From: CAYQOX01 sp964419335 | GTDB lineage: Bacteria > Hinthialibacterota > Hinthialibacteria > Hinthialibacterales > Hinthialibacteraceae | Length of the DNA: 64,000 nt | NCBI GenBank assembly: GCA_964419335.1 | Contig: CAYQOX010000024.1 | Coordinates: 1-64,000 of the forward strand | Reading direction: 5' to 3' | In this document: piece after piece, positions 51,325 through 60,408 of the stretch | How the letters are laid out: every line of letters starts with the position of its first letter | Numbering within the stretch: position 1 is the stretch's first letter | The notes under the pieces: model-generated | Told to the model about the DNA's origin: nothing | The model's input: the letters and a program-made list of their open reading frames with translations, nothing else | The model's database searches: none | Translations under genes and position numbers: made by a program

Positions 51325-51363
51325 GTAAAAAAAATACCGCACTCTCAACCGTCCTGAGTGCGG
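51325..51363 (-). terminator. Intrinsic terminator of dnaA
   Basis: GAGTGCGG/CCGCACTC arms (51356-51363 and 51337-51344) give an 8-bp stem. On the minus strand it is followed by TATTTTTTTT. It lies 30 bp after the dnaA stop. Confidence 0.85.
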
Positions 51364-51392
51364 CACCCTGGGCCTTTTACCCCGTTTCGCGT

Positions 51393-52790
51393 CTATTTGA
51401 AATTTGTGATCGTGTCGGTAATTTGTTCCATGACCGAGCGTAATTTTTGTTCGGCTTCCATTTCTTTCTCAATTTTGTTGTAAGCAAAGAGAACCGTGGT
51501 GTGATCTTTGTTCCCGAAAAACGCGCCAATTTCTGGGAAAGAATGCTGGGTTAATTTCCGGCTGAGGTACATGGCGATTTGCCTAGGACGCGCGATCGAA
51601 CGCGAACGGTTCTTCCCGATGATATCTGATGGTTTGATGCTGAAATATTCTGCGACTTTTCGTTGGATTTTCTCAATCGTGACTTCCTTGGTGGGACGGT
51701 CGAAGATCTCCCCGAGCACCTTACCCACTGTTTCAACGTTGAGATTCTCATTCGAAAACTTCGCGTAGGCGGTAATCTTGGCGAGGGCGCCTTCCAACTC
51801 ACGAATGGAAAAACGCACTTTACTGGCGAGAAATTCCAAAATGTCATCGGGGATGATCATATCCTCGGTTTCACATTTTTTCCGTAAAATCGCCATACGC
51901 ATCTCAAAATCGGGAGGGGTAATATCTACGATCAATCCCCACTCGAAGCGTGAGCGGAGGCGGTCTTCGATGGTGGGGATATCCTTAGGCGGACGATCGC
52001 TGGAAATCACGATTTGTTTGCGGCGGTTATGGAGCGCGTTAAACGTATGGAAGAATTCTTCCTGGGTAGATTCTTTCCCCGCTAGAAATTGAATATCGTC
52101 GATCAGCAAGACATCCACATTACGGAAGGTGGATTGAAACGAGAGGCGGGCGTTGCGCTTAATCGCATCGATAAAGACGTTGACGAATTGTTCCGCCGAG
52201 AGATAGACCACCCGCTTGGCGGGGTGTAAATACTGCACTTTATTCCCGATCGCCTGCATTAAGTGGGTTTTTCCCAGTCCGACACCGCCGTAGACAAACA
52301 GAGGGTTGTAGGATTGGGCTGGAGCAGCGGCCACCGCTTGAGCGGCCGCATTCGCCATTTTGTTACATGTTCCAACCACGAAATTGTCAAAAGTATAACT
52401 GGCGTTTAATGGTTCAAACTCAAGCAATCCTTCTGTGCTTGTAATGGCTGGGCTGTAGGAAGGAGCATAAGAACTTGGGGCTTGTGCCTTCACCTCTTCC
52501 CCCATCGAGCCGCTGAGTCGAATTTCTACATCCACAATACAATCCAATAATTCAGAAAATATATCCGTTAGCAGGGCATGGTAATTCTTTTCGATGTATT
52601 CCCTGCGGTACCCGCTGGGGATACCTAGTATGACGTTACCATCTATGTTTTCAAGGACTTGTGCATCTTCAAACCAATCTTCTAATTCATCTTCCGTGAG
52701 TTTATGACGCAGCGCTTCTTGCGCCTTTTCCCAAAGAGAGCGTGTGTTATCCGTGTTCATTACATTGGGCATGACTACCATTTTTTCCAT
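51393..52790 (-). CDS. dnaA: Chromosomal replication initiator DnaA
   Basis: 465 residues from ATG 52790, with AAGGAGG 3 nt upstream; 52805 and 52781 are alternatives. Domain I (LWEKAQEALRHKLTEDELEDWF) binds partners; a short linker follows; the AAA+ domain III has GGVGLGKTHLMQAIGN (Walker A), LLIDDIQFLAGKE (Walker B) and the initiator-specific motif. C-terminal domain IV has the DnaA signature GNKDHTTVLFAYNKI for DnaA-box binding. It melts the origin and loads helicase. The DnaA-box cluster upstream supports this being the functional origin region. Confidence 0.98.
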   Translation of the reverse strand: MEKMVVMPNVMNTDNTRSLWEKAQEALRHKLTEDELEDWFEDAQVLENIDGNVILGIPSGYRREYIEKNYHALLTDIFSELLDCIVDVEIRLSGSMGEEVKAQAPSSYAPSYSPAITSTEGLLEFEPLNASYTFDNFVVGTCNKMANAAAQAVAAAPAQSYNPLFVYGGVGLGKTHLMQAIGNKVQYLHPAKRVVYLSAEQFVNVFIDAIKRNARLSFQSTFRNVDVLLIDDIQFLAGKESTQEEFFHTFNALHNRRKQIVISSDRPPKDIPTIEDRLRSRFEWGLIVDITPPDFEMRMAILRKKCETEDMIIPDDILEFLASKVRFSIRELEGALAKITAYAKFSNENLNVETVGKVLGEIFDRPTKEVTIEKIQRKVAEYFSIKPSDIIGKNRSRSIARPRQIAMYLSRKLTQHSFPEIGAFFGNKDHTTVLFAYNKIEKEMEAEQKLRSVMEQITDTITNFK

Positions 52791-53780
52791 AATCCTCCTT
52801 CCCATGCTTACAAACTGTAAAACAGTTCACTAGATGGGAGCCAAAAGTTCAATTCATACAATGACTTATGCTCAAAATAGAGCAAAAAAAACCATCCCTC
52901 CCTCACTCGGTGGTCCTAAGTGAGCCTTGATCCAATCGCATTGTGACCTCTCAGTTAATTCAGATTGCGGAAATTATAGAGTTTCTCGATCTTTCCTTTT
53001 TATTTCTCAAGGTTTTGTTGTTCGTAAATGGATGTCGTAAAGGAGGGCCTTTTTCTATCCCTTATTCACAAGTTATCCCCTTTATCCACAGGACTATCCA
53101 CAGGTTATTAACAAAGCCTTGATTTTTATAATCTTATGAATGTGATTCGTTGTTGATATTTTTAGCATTCTCTTCGTATTCACGCAATGCCTTTTTCACT
53201 TTTTCCGATTAAAACAAGGAAATTAAAAAGGCTGTAAATGGTTTAATGAAAGTCTGTTAGCCCATCAAAAAAAAATTGAAATTTTTTCAGCCGCTTTTGT
53301 TTGTTTTTTGTCTTATTCTTTATAAAAAATTGAATTTATTGACTTTAATAGTTTGGAGAAATAGAGAACCTTGAATTTACTTGAAAAAGTTAAGAAAAAC
53401 CAATTAGATAGAATTAATAGGCCTCGGTTAGATTTCTTGCCAAGACTTCTTCTATCTTCTTAAAAAACAGTCCATTACAAAAGCATTTTGCAAGAAGATT
53501 TTACGAATATCCCCAGAAAGGGGCCTCTTTTTTTGTACCTAAGTTCAATAATTCTTGGTCTATAACGAGGAAATGCTTGTATTGACCGATGCGATGATGA
53601 AACCTCTTTTCGTTCCTGATCGGCTTTATTTATCCACAGATTTGAGATTTTCTCGTTCAAAAACGCTGGATTTCGGTCAATCCATCGAACCGGGAGGTGC
53701 TTTTTCTCCAAATTCCCTTAAACGTTAGTTGGTTAGGAGCCAAAATACAGAGTAAGACATTTTAGCATTGGAGGTAGAAA
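52791..53780. other. Probable chromosomal replication origin (oriC)
   Basis: A 990-bp non-coding gap beside dnaA. It holds a tight group of DnaA-box-like 9-mers on the plus strand: TTATTCACA 53062, TTATCCCCT 53073, TTATCCACA 53082 (consensus), CTATCCACA 53094, TTATTAACA 53105, plus an isolated consensus TTATCCACA at 53630. Between 53110 and 53420 the sequence is very AT-rich, suitable for unwinding. By eye the top strand changes from C-rich on the far left to G-rich on the right, as expected at an origin. An open frame on the minus strand at 53475-53711 is not credible. Confidence 0.82.
53062..53113 (+). promoter_or_regulatory. DnaA-box cluster
   Basis: Five 9-mers in 52 bp, one exact consensus TTATCCACA at 53082-53090, all in the same orientation, followed by the AT-rich stretch. 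Confidence 0.8.
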
Positions 53781-54890
53781 ATGAGAGCCAGCCCCTTGTT
53801 CGCGACCCATCAAAAAAAACAGGCGGTATTTTCTCCTTGTGGAGAAGGGACGATTCCTGCTCATTTTGGCGATGTGCGGCAAGAATATGAGCATGTGCGC
53901 CGCCAGGCGGGGTTAATCGATTTATCGCATTGGAGTCTTTTGAGCCTGCGGGGACCGGACAGGAAAGAGTTTCTTCATGGGATGGTCACCAACGATGTGA
54001 AGTCCCTGCCGCTTCATCATGGGAATTATTCCTTAATGCTGACCAAGCAGGGGAAAATCATCGCTGAAGCCTGGGTTATCCAGCGGCAGGAGGATTTGCT
54101 CCTGATTTCACGGGGAGAGAATAGCCACGAGATTGATCAAAACTTGGATAAGTATCACATTATGGAAGATTTAGAAATTTATACCTATGAGCAAGAGTTT
54201 GCTTTATTGGCCTTGCAAGGCCCAAAGGCCAGAGAGATTATGAGGCACGGCTTTCGTGATGGCGAACTGCCGGCCAACGATGGTGGGTATCAGTGCAGTG
54301 CGTTTCAAGGCGTGCCCGTGGGGCTGTTTCAAGCAAGTTGCAGCGGCGAGCAAGGCTTCTTTCTCCTGGTCGAGTCCCGACAGGCCGAGGCTTTAGGGAA
54401 CCTCTTGCGGGATCATGGAGCCCAGCCCGTGGGCTTGCAGGCGTTGGATAGGCTGCGTATTGAGACGGGGATTCCCGTCTGGGGACGGGAATTGGATGAG
54501 AGCGTCATTCCCCAGGAAGCCTGCCTGTATCACGCGCTGGACTTCTATAAAGGCTGCTATATCGGCCAAGAAGTGGTTGCCCGGCTTCAGTATCGCGGGC
54601 ATGTCAATCGTGAACTGACAGGCTTTCTTTTGCCGGAGAAGGTGGAGTGTGAGGAAGAGATCACCTTGCATGCGGAAGGGAAAACCGTCGGCAAGATCAC
54701 CAGTGTATGCGAATCACCGAGATTAGGCCAAATCGTGGGGTTAGGTTATCTGCGGTGTAAAGTACGCGAGGAAGGCAAGGAGATTGAAGCGCAGTGCGGA
54801 GAGCAGGCTTTTAGGGTGCAAGTGGCGGCCTTGCCGCTGGTTGAGACTCCCCACTCCCCGATGATGTTTACCACGGAGAAAAATCGTTAA
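53781..54890 (+). CDS. ygfZ: YgfZ/GcvT-like folate-binding protein
   Basis: 369 residues, GGAGG 9 nt before the ATG. The first half follows the GcvT fold (HFGDVRQEYEHVRRQAGLID, LRGPDRKEFLHGMVTNDV, ALLALQGPKAREIM). The signature KGCYIGQEVVAR (K-G-C-Y-x-G-Q-E) marks it as YgfZ/IBA57 type rather than true aminomethyltransferase. YgfZ uses folate to support repair or assembly of certain Fe-S enzymes such as MiaB and RimO. First gene to the right of oriC; its cysteine in GCY is intact. Confidence 0.88.
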   Translation: MRASPLFATHQKKQAVFSPCGEGTIPAHFGDVRQEYEHVRRQAGLIDLSHWSLLSLRGPDRKEFLHGMVTNDVKSLPLHHGNYSLMLTKQGKIIAEAWVIQRQEDLLLISRGENSHEIDQNLDKYHIMEDLEIYTYEQEFALLALQGPKAREIMRHGFRDGELPANDGGYQCSAFQGVPVGLFQASCSGEQGFFLLVESRQAEALGNLLRDHGAQPVGLQALDRLRIETGIPVWGRELDESVIPQEACLYHALDFYKGCYIGQEVVARLQYRGHVNRELTGFLLPEKVECEEEITLHAEGKTVGKITSVCESPRLGQIVGLGYLRCKVREEGKEIEAQCGEQAFRVQVAALPLVETPHSPMMFTTEKNR

Positions 54891-54994
54891 GACGGAAAGA
54901 GATGCTCCCAAGCTCTGGCAATTGAATTCGGTGTGGGTTTTCATTACGATTCAGTGAAAATCGAATGCCGGTTTTGTAAGGGAAGGGTAGCTTC

Positions 54995-56827
54995 TTGGCC
55001 TCCGCTTGGGTATCGCTCGATCAAATCAATACACCCAATCTGCAACGCAATCTTGCCTACCTGCAAGTGATGGATGGGGATTTGTGCCAACGGCTGCAAA
55101 CTCAGTATCATGATGAGCCGCTGGAGTTTCAAAATCAAGCGGGTTTTATTCGCTGTCGAGTGAAAGAGGAGCCTCCCCGGTGGCTGTTAGGGAAAAATCA
55201 TCTCGAAAGCGAAATTCAAACTATCCGAAAACAAGTTCGGCAACGCGCGGAGGAAGCCAACGTAATTTTATTGCTGGGCAATGCTCTGGGCTATGCTTTG
55301 GCGGAACTGCTGCCTCTGATCGTGCAGAATCCGGGGCTGCGGGTTTTTGTAGTGGAGCGCTCTTACGCCCGGCTGCGGGCATGTTTGGCCTTTCTGGATA
55401 TTCGCGCCGCCTATGAAAGCGGGCGTTTGGCTCTCACGGTGGGAGAACCGAGCACTCGGGGGGTGATTGAGGCGGTTCGGCCTTTCTCTCCTTGGAGGTT
55501 GGAGGAGCCCGCCGTCTATTGTCCCCCTGAAGACGGTTGGAATGAGATTGAAAGTCTTCGGAAGCAATGGCGGGAAGAAAAGTGTAATTATGTTCACTCT
55601 CGGCAATCGGTGATCGAAACGGTTGCTGCCCGTGCTTACCAAGAAGAAATTACCACGCGGGTGCTTTTGCTTGATTGTTGGCCGGGAGCCCCGGGAGAAG
55701 CGCATATACGTGCGATTCAACGAGCGCTGAAGCAGCGGGGAATTGAGGCGCCGGTGATCCCCTTTAACCGCTATTTGATCGAACGCCACGGGGTGGAATA
55801 CCGACGGCGCATGGAAGGGAAATTACTGCAGGCGTTTGAAGAGGTGCAGCCGCAATGGGTATTGAGTTATGGCTATCATGGGCATCAGTTGGTGGAGCCT
55901 GCGTTGATGGAGAAGAGCGGGGCGGTTTGGCTGCAGGTGGTTTCGAACATCGCTTATTTTGATACTACCTATAGTCCGATTGAACATAGCGCTTTGATCG
56001 AGCGCCGGTTGATTCCTTCTTTTCAAAAACGTGGTGCCGATCATCCTTTTTTTGTTCCATTAATGGCGGATTATAGCTCGCCGCATCCCCTGCCCACGAA
56101 TCGGGCGATCCCGATTCTTTTCGTAGGCAATTCGCTGGGACTGCCGCCTTCGGCCGTGAGTGAGTTTATGCAGCGCTGGCAAGGGCGCGAGGCACTGGTT
56201 GCTTATATTCAAAAGGCAGAACAGGAGTTAAGTTCTTTTGACTCCCAGTTGAATTTGTATGATTACTTGGAAGATTCGCCTCCGCCGCAGCTGCAGAGTT
56301 TGGAAGAAGAATACGCTGTGTTTCGCTATTTACTATGCCAAGCATCCGCCGCGCGACGAAAAAAACTACTTGAAAAGTTGCTCCCTTGTGGTCTGGTGTT
56401 GTATGGCGGTGATTGGGAGAATTATCTCCCATCGGATTCCCCTTTACGTGCTTGTTTGAAAGGACCGCTTCCTATGCAGGATGAGCCGAAACTATTTTCT
56501 TATACGCATATTTTCTTAAATATTCATTCTATTGGTCATGTGACCGGCCCTAATATGCGCTTTTTTAACGTGGCGGGATTGGGGGGCTTTCAAATCAGCG
56601 ATGGAAAGCATTTCGGCGAGTATTTACAGCCGGGAGAAGAGACGGTTTTTTATTATTCTGAAGAAGAATTGCTTGAGCAAGTGCGTTATTATATCGCGCA
56701 TCCAGAAAAAGCCGAGCGGTTTCGGGACCAAGGGCACGCCCGGGTTAGGCGCGATTGGACCTATCAAAACTGGCTGGATTGGATCGAAAGAGAATTGTCG
56801 ATCACGCTGCCCAAAGAGAGATCATGA
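54995..56827 (+). CDS. CgeB-like glycosyltransferase (610 aa)
   Basis: The start is a TTG at 54995 with GGAAGGG about 9 nt upstream; ATG 55070 is possible. An N-terminal region (~1-190) unrelated to the 10082 protein contains LLGNALGYALAELLP and VFVVERSYARLRACLAFLD, like the start of Maf/6-hydroxymethylpterin-type surface-glycan proteins. The CgeB-like part follows: VLLLDCWPGAPGEAHIRAI, VLSYGYHGHQLVEP, ILFVGNSLGLPPS, LVLYGGDWENYLP, THIFLNIHSIGHVTGPNMRF and FFNVAGLGGFQISD. Probable role: sugar transfer to a surface structure. It overlaps the next gene by 4 nt (ATGA). Confidence 0.78.
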   Translation: MASAWVSLDQINTPNLQRNLAYLQVMDGDLCQRLQTQYHDEPLEFQNQAGFIRCRVKEEPPRWLLGKNHLESEIQTIRKQVRQRAEEANVILLLGNALGYALAELLPLIVQNPGLRVFVVERSYARLRACLAFLDIRAAYESGRLALTVGEPSTRGVIEAVRPFSPWRLEEPAVYCPPEDGWNEIESLRKQWREEKCNYVHSRQSVIETVAARAYQEEITTRVLLLDCWPGAPGEAHIRAIQRALKQRGIEAPVIPFNRYLIERHGVEYRRRMEGKLLQAFEEVQPQWVLSYGYHGHQLVEPALMEKSGAVWLQVVSNIAYFDTTYSPIEHSALIERRLIPSFQKRGADHPFFVPLMADYSSPHPLPTNRAIPILFVGNSLGLPPSAVSEFMQRWQGREALVAYIQKAEQELSSFDSQLNLYDYLEDSPPPQLQSLEEEYAVFRYLLCQASAARRKKLLEKLLPCGLVLYGGDWENYLPSDSPLRACLKGPLPMQDEPKLFSYTHIFLNIHSIGHVTGPNMRFFNVAGLGGFQISDGKHFGEYLQPGEETVFYYSEEELLEQVRYYIAHPEKAERFRDQGHARVRRDWTYQNWLDWIERELSITLPKERS

Positions 56828-58680
56828 ATCAAGAAGATGCACAGCGTTTCCGGGATAATGTCAAGCTGGCCATGCAAGTTCGCCCTGGGTTATTCGACTC
56901 GTGCGAGGCCTTGCTGGGGTTGGCGGACCGGCTGCGGATTGATCGCGAGGGGGAGCGGATTCTTTGCGTGAGGGCCTTGGAGGAGGGCGGCGAGCAGACC
57001 TTGTATGAGAGCGCCTGCGAATCATTGTGTAAAAAACAACAAGCCGCCTTGCAGAACAATCTAGAGCAAGGGGTGCGTTTTCAAGTGATTGCGGGGCTGG
57101 GTATTGGCCATGTAATGGAGAGTGCTCATTCTCTTTTACAGCAATACCCGCGGGGGGCGATGGCGCTTTTCGAGACGGATTGGATGCGCTGGGCAGGGTT
57201 GTTTGCCTTGTTTGATGTGCGGGAATGGTTGAGTCAAGAACGTCTTTATCTCTTTGCGGGGGAGAATGCTCCTCAAAACCTGGTGGAGTTTATTACCCAA
57301 GAGTATGTTTATCTTTTGCCCACCTCGCAATTCGCGTATGTGCTTGGGCATCTTCCCCGCCGGGAAGATGAAGCCCAGTTTTATATGCAGAAGGCGCGTC
57401 AAACGGCGGAATCGATTGAGCAGGCGCGTCAATCTTTTGATCAATCATTGAACACATTTCTAACCGCAATGAAAGAGCCGCCGCAGGTTTTTCGTACGGT
57501 TTGGAGTTGCGTCTCACGCGAAGCCTATATCCATTTTCCTCTTGCACGAGCCTTTATGGAGGGGTGGGAAAAACAAGGTTTTCGTTCTCAGCTAGAGCCT
57601 TTCGATCATCAGTTTACAACCAATTTTCGAATTGTAGGGCATTTGGTGGAGAGCCGGCCGGATGTGTTTTTTTCTATAAATACGTGGCCGGTTGAAATGC
57701 TGCTTGATCTTGGTTTTCAGAAAGAGACGGTAGAGTCGATGCCCCATCCGCGGGTGGGGTGGCTAGTGGATGATACGCGGTTGTACGAGGATGAGTTTTC
57801 GCCGGCACCGCTAACCTCGTGGGATTTCATTTTTTGTATTGACCGAACGTACATGGAGACTATTCGTCATCCCGCCCAGCAGGTGTATTTCCTTCCTCCC
57901 GCGAGTCAGTTTGAGAAGCCGGGGGACTATCGTGAAGAGTTTGCAGCGCCGATTTCGTATGTGGGATCGTTGCCGGATGTGATGGAGTCCTTGCAGCGAT
58001 TGCCTGCGGGAGTGAGAGATCTGATTGAGCGGGTGGAGAGAGCGCGGCAAGGAGAGTATCGGGTTTCGTTTGTGGAGCATTGGCGCAGGTTGGAAGCGAA
58101 GGATGAAGAGCGGCTGCTTGGGGTTGCGCGGGAGTTTTGCGCGACGACGCATAAGGGGTTTACTAACGAACGCGCCATGCTGGAATATTTTCTTTATAAT
58201 TGTGCGACCTTTTTGAAACGAAAGCGGATTGTAGAGGCTTTATTGCCTTTGGGGTTAAAGGTTTTTGGTCCCCAAGCCTGGTTGGATTGGCTTCCTGAAG
58301 AATATAAAGAGCGGTATGGGGGATTTGTCGCTTCTCGGGAGTTAGCGGATTGTTATGCTTCGGCGAAAATAAGTTTGAATATCCACAGTCATCAATGTCC
58401 CACTTGTTTGAATCCCCGTGATTTTGATGCCGCGATGGCGGGGAGTGTGGTCTTAGGCGATTGGGTGGAAGATATGGAGAGGGATCTCTTCTGTCCAGGG
58501 AAGGAGATCTATGCGTTTCATCATGAAGAGGAAGCGGTCGAGAAGGCGCAATGGTTATTGCACGATGAAGATCAGTTGGACGCGAGTCAAGAGCGGGTGC
58601 GAAGGCGTATCCTGAAAGAGCATCTCTATGAACACCGGGTCCAAAGGGTGTTAGAGAAGATCAAAGCCTCCAAAGGATAA
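56824..58680 (+). CDS. CgeB-like glycosyltransferase (618 aa)
   Basis: ATG 56824 overlaps the previous stop, so the earlier open frame from 56755 is rejected. Same plan as its neighbour: N-terminal region with VIAGLGIGHVMESAHSLLQQ and MALFETDWMRWAGLFALFDV; the CgeB part with HFPLARAFMEGWEKQGFRS, GWLVDDTRLYEDE, ISYVGSLPDVMESL, LKVFGPQAWLDWLPE and CYASAKISLNIHSHQCPT. The two genes are tandem paralogues of low identity with the gene at 10082 as a shorter relative. Flagellar or S-layer glycosylation is a reasonable but unproven role. A terminator overlaps its end. Confidence 0.78.
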   Translation: MNQEDAQRFRDNVKLAMQVRPGLFDSCEALLGLADRLRIDREGERILCVRALEEGGEQTLYESACESLCKKQQAALQNNLEQGVRFQVIAGLGIGHVMESAHSLLQQYPRGAMALFETDWMRWAGLFALFDVREWLSQERLYLFAGENAPQNLVEFITQEYVYLLPTSQFAYVLGHLPRREDEAQFYMQKARQTAESIEQARQSFDQSLNTFLTAMKEPPQVFRTVWSCVSREAYIHFPLARAFMEGWEKQGFRSQLEPFDHQFTTNFRIVGHLVESRPDVFFSINTWPVEMLLDLGFQKETVESMPHPRVGWLVDDTRLYEDEFSPAPLTSWDFIFCIDRTYMETIRHPAQQVYFLPPASQFEKPGDYREEFAAPISYVGSLPDVMESLQRLPAGVRDLIERVERARQGEYRVSFVEHWRRLEAKDEERLLGVAREFCATTHKGFTNERAMLEYFLYNCATFLKRKRIVEALLPLGLKVFGPQAWLDWLPEEYKERYGGFVASRELADCYASAKISLNIHSHQCPTCLNPRDFDAAMAGSVVLGDWVEDMERDLFCPGKEIYAFHHEEEAVEKAQWLLHDEDQLDASQERVRRRILKEHLYEHRVQRVLEKIKASKG

Positions 58681-58711
58681 GGTTGTGCATTTCCTCGGAG
58701 GCTTTTTTTAT
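58663..58711 (+). terminator. Terminator of the CgeB-like pair, interrupted by MITE copy 9
   Basis: AAAGCCTCC (58663-58671, inside the last codons) pairs with GGAGGCTTT (58697-58705), 9 bp, followed by a T-run ending TTTTTTTAT at 58703-58711. The T-tract is the duplicated target of the adjacent repeat. Confidence 0.7.
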
Positions 58712-58938
58712 GGATCCTCACGAAAGTGAGCCCTTTTTTTGGAGAACGCCTTGGGGTTGTGTTCCGCTTGTCTCCGCGCGGCCTTAAGGGCCGCTTGCTA
58801 CGAAAGCCGCTCCACACAAGCCCCTTCGACGTTTTGGTTCTATTGATTCGGATCGAAAAAAGGCATGACTTTCATTTATAGAATCATGTCATGTTTCCTT
58901 TTCGAGGTCTCAACAAATACTCAACGACAGGAAGAACC
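58712..58938 (-). repeat. MITE-like element, copy 9 (inverted)
   Basis: 227 bp in the opposite orientation to all other copies: begins GGATCCTCACGAAAGTGAG and ends GGAAGAACC, with the GCGGCCTTAAGGGCCGC palindrome in the middle. Both sides carry TTTTTTTAT (58703-58711 and 58939-58947), a 9-bp identical duplication. It lies between convergent genes and is the only copy right of oriC. Confidence 0.88.
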
Positions 58939-58963
58939 TTTTTTTATTGGTATCAGGCGCTTT

Positions 58964-60040
58964 TTATTTCACGTTCATTAATGTTTTCATAATCAGCATA
59001 TCCAGGGCTTCGTAGTTGCGTTGGGTGCGGTAGCGTTTGAGGCTGGCGCGGTCGATGGAGCGCGAAATGGTTAATAAGAGGTTAAACATTTCGCGGCTGT
59101 TTTTTAGGTGCATGGTGGCGTCTTTGTCTTTTTGGGTGCGTAAGGCTTTTACGTCGAGCCCGACATATTCCCCGTTGAGTCCGAAGCCGTGTTGATCCAA
59201 GACATCCACTTGATCGAAGGCGCGGCGCAGGTTCACCATACCAAAGGCGCGGTCTTGGTCAAATTTTAAGCCGTTTTGATCGTTAAGGTGGACGCTCCAA
59301 AGTTTTTTACAGGAGAGGGCGAAAGCCATATCATCAGCGGGGTCCAAGCCTGCGAGCACGGAGTGGGCTGATTCGATCAAGGCACCAACTCGATCGGGAT
59401 CTTTGGCACGATAGGAGAGGGCGAGGAAGTGGCCGACGGTGGGCGAGTACATTTGATCCATGGGTTCATTGGGTTTCATTTCGCCCAGGATTTTGATTTC
59501 GGAATCGTGGTCTAAAAGGATGTCGAGCCATTCCACCATGCGGTCGATGGATTCGACCGGATCTTTGGCTTCGCGCAGGTAGGTGCCTTCGCGAGCAGGC
59601 CACCAGACGATTAATTTAGTACCGATCATATTGGCGATATCGACGGCGCGTTTGGAGCGATCGATGGCGTATTGACGTTCTTTTTTGCTATTGGAGGTAA
59701 TCCCGCCGTCGATGGTGCGGGGATCTTCCCATAAACGAGGGGCAATGAATTCGGGTTCAAGTTCCTCGCCTTCGATCATTTTGCGGACTCGGGTTACGCC
59801 TCGTTTGGTTTGGGTCTCATCCCAATCGGCGGGCACTACATCATCATCGTGCAATTGGACGCCAGTGAAACCAAGCTTTTTGTATTCTTTCAATTTGTTA
59901 CCAAAGGAACGTTCTTTTCGTACGGCAGGTCCGAAGGGATCCGCCCCTTCATGGATGTTCCAAGGACCAAACGAAAAGCGGTATTTATCTGTGCGTCCTT
60001 GTTGATTGTTCGATGATTTTTTTGGGGTTTTACGAGCCAT
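58964..60040 (-). CDS. Xylose-isomerase-like TIM barrel (cytoplasmic)
   Basis: 358 residues without a signal peptide. RFSFGPWNIHEGADPFG at the start, FTGVQLHDDDVVP, KLIVWWPAREGTYL, KILGEMKPNEP, SVHLNDQNGLKFDQDRAFG and GFGLNGEYVGLDVKAL match the metal-binding acidic and histidine positions of xylose and rhamnose isomerase-type enzymes (catalytic Glu in GEMKP, His in HLND). It probably isomerises a pentose, deoxyhexose or related sugar; which one cannot be read. It converges with the CgeB pair across MITE copy 9. Confidence 0.85.
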   Translation of the reverse strand: MARKTPKKSSNNQQGRTDKYRFSFGPWNIHEGADPFGPAVRKERSFGNKLKEYKKLGFTGVQLHDDDVVPADWDETQTKRGVTRVRKMIEGEELEPEFIAPRLWEDPRTIDGGITSNSKKERQYAIDRSKRAVDIANMIGTKLIVWWPAREGTYLREAKDPVESIDRMVEWLDILLDHDSEIKILGEMKPNEPMDQMYSPTVGHFLALSYRAKDPDRVGALIESAHSVLAGLDPADDMAFALSCKKLWSVHLNDQNGLKFDQDRAFGMVNLRRAFDQVDVLDQHGFGLNGEYVGLDVKALRTQKDKDATMHLKNSREMFNLLLTISRSIDRASLKRYRTQRNYEALDMLIMKTLMNVK

Positions 60041-60408
60041 GCTATTCCTCCATTTGTTATAGTTTATTTATGTTTGTTATCAACAAATAAATAAAAGTCA
60101 ATCAAAGCAACTTCTGTGATTATGCCATGGAAGTAAATCCCTGTACAAGGTGAAATGTAAAAAAACAAAGTTTTATAGTCTTTTTTTGTATTGCATCAAC
60201 TTCTTGATATACTTATTTTCCAAATAAAAAAGAAGATCATCACGGATTCTTTCTGCTTTTTTTTGTAAGAAAGGAGCCTTCCATTTTTTTAGTGCAGACC
60301 TAAGGTTTGCACTTATCCCAAGAAAAATTTGTTTTACGCAAATGTTTGTAATGTATTTTTGCGATCCATTACTTGTATTCAAAAATATCAAGAAGGAAGG
60401 TTGTTACT
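60041..60408. other. AT-rich intergenic region
   Basis: A 370-bp gap between divergent genes, rich in A/T. A 72-codon minus-strand frame at 60173-60391 (basic, Lys/Leu-rich) has no ribosome site and no recognised similarity, so I do not call it. AGAAGGAAGG before 60409 is the SD of the next gene. No repeat copy or hairpin was seen. Confidence 0.4.

Noticed and set aside
53475..53711. 78-codon ORF in oriC
   Set aside because: No ribosome site or similarity, and it lies within the DnaA-box and AT-rich region.
15716..58938. CRISPR or integron attC interpretation of the dispersed repeats
   Set aside because: Copies are kilobases apart with no regular spacers. Ends lack the attC core, and flanking duplications point to transposition.
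60173..60391. 72-codon minus-strand ORF
   Set aside because: Low-complexity Lys/Leu sequence in AT-rich DNA, start beside the SD of the opposite gene, no ribosome site.
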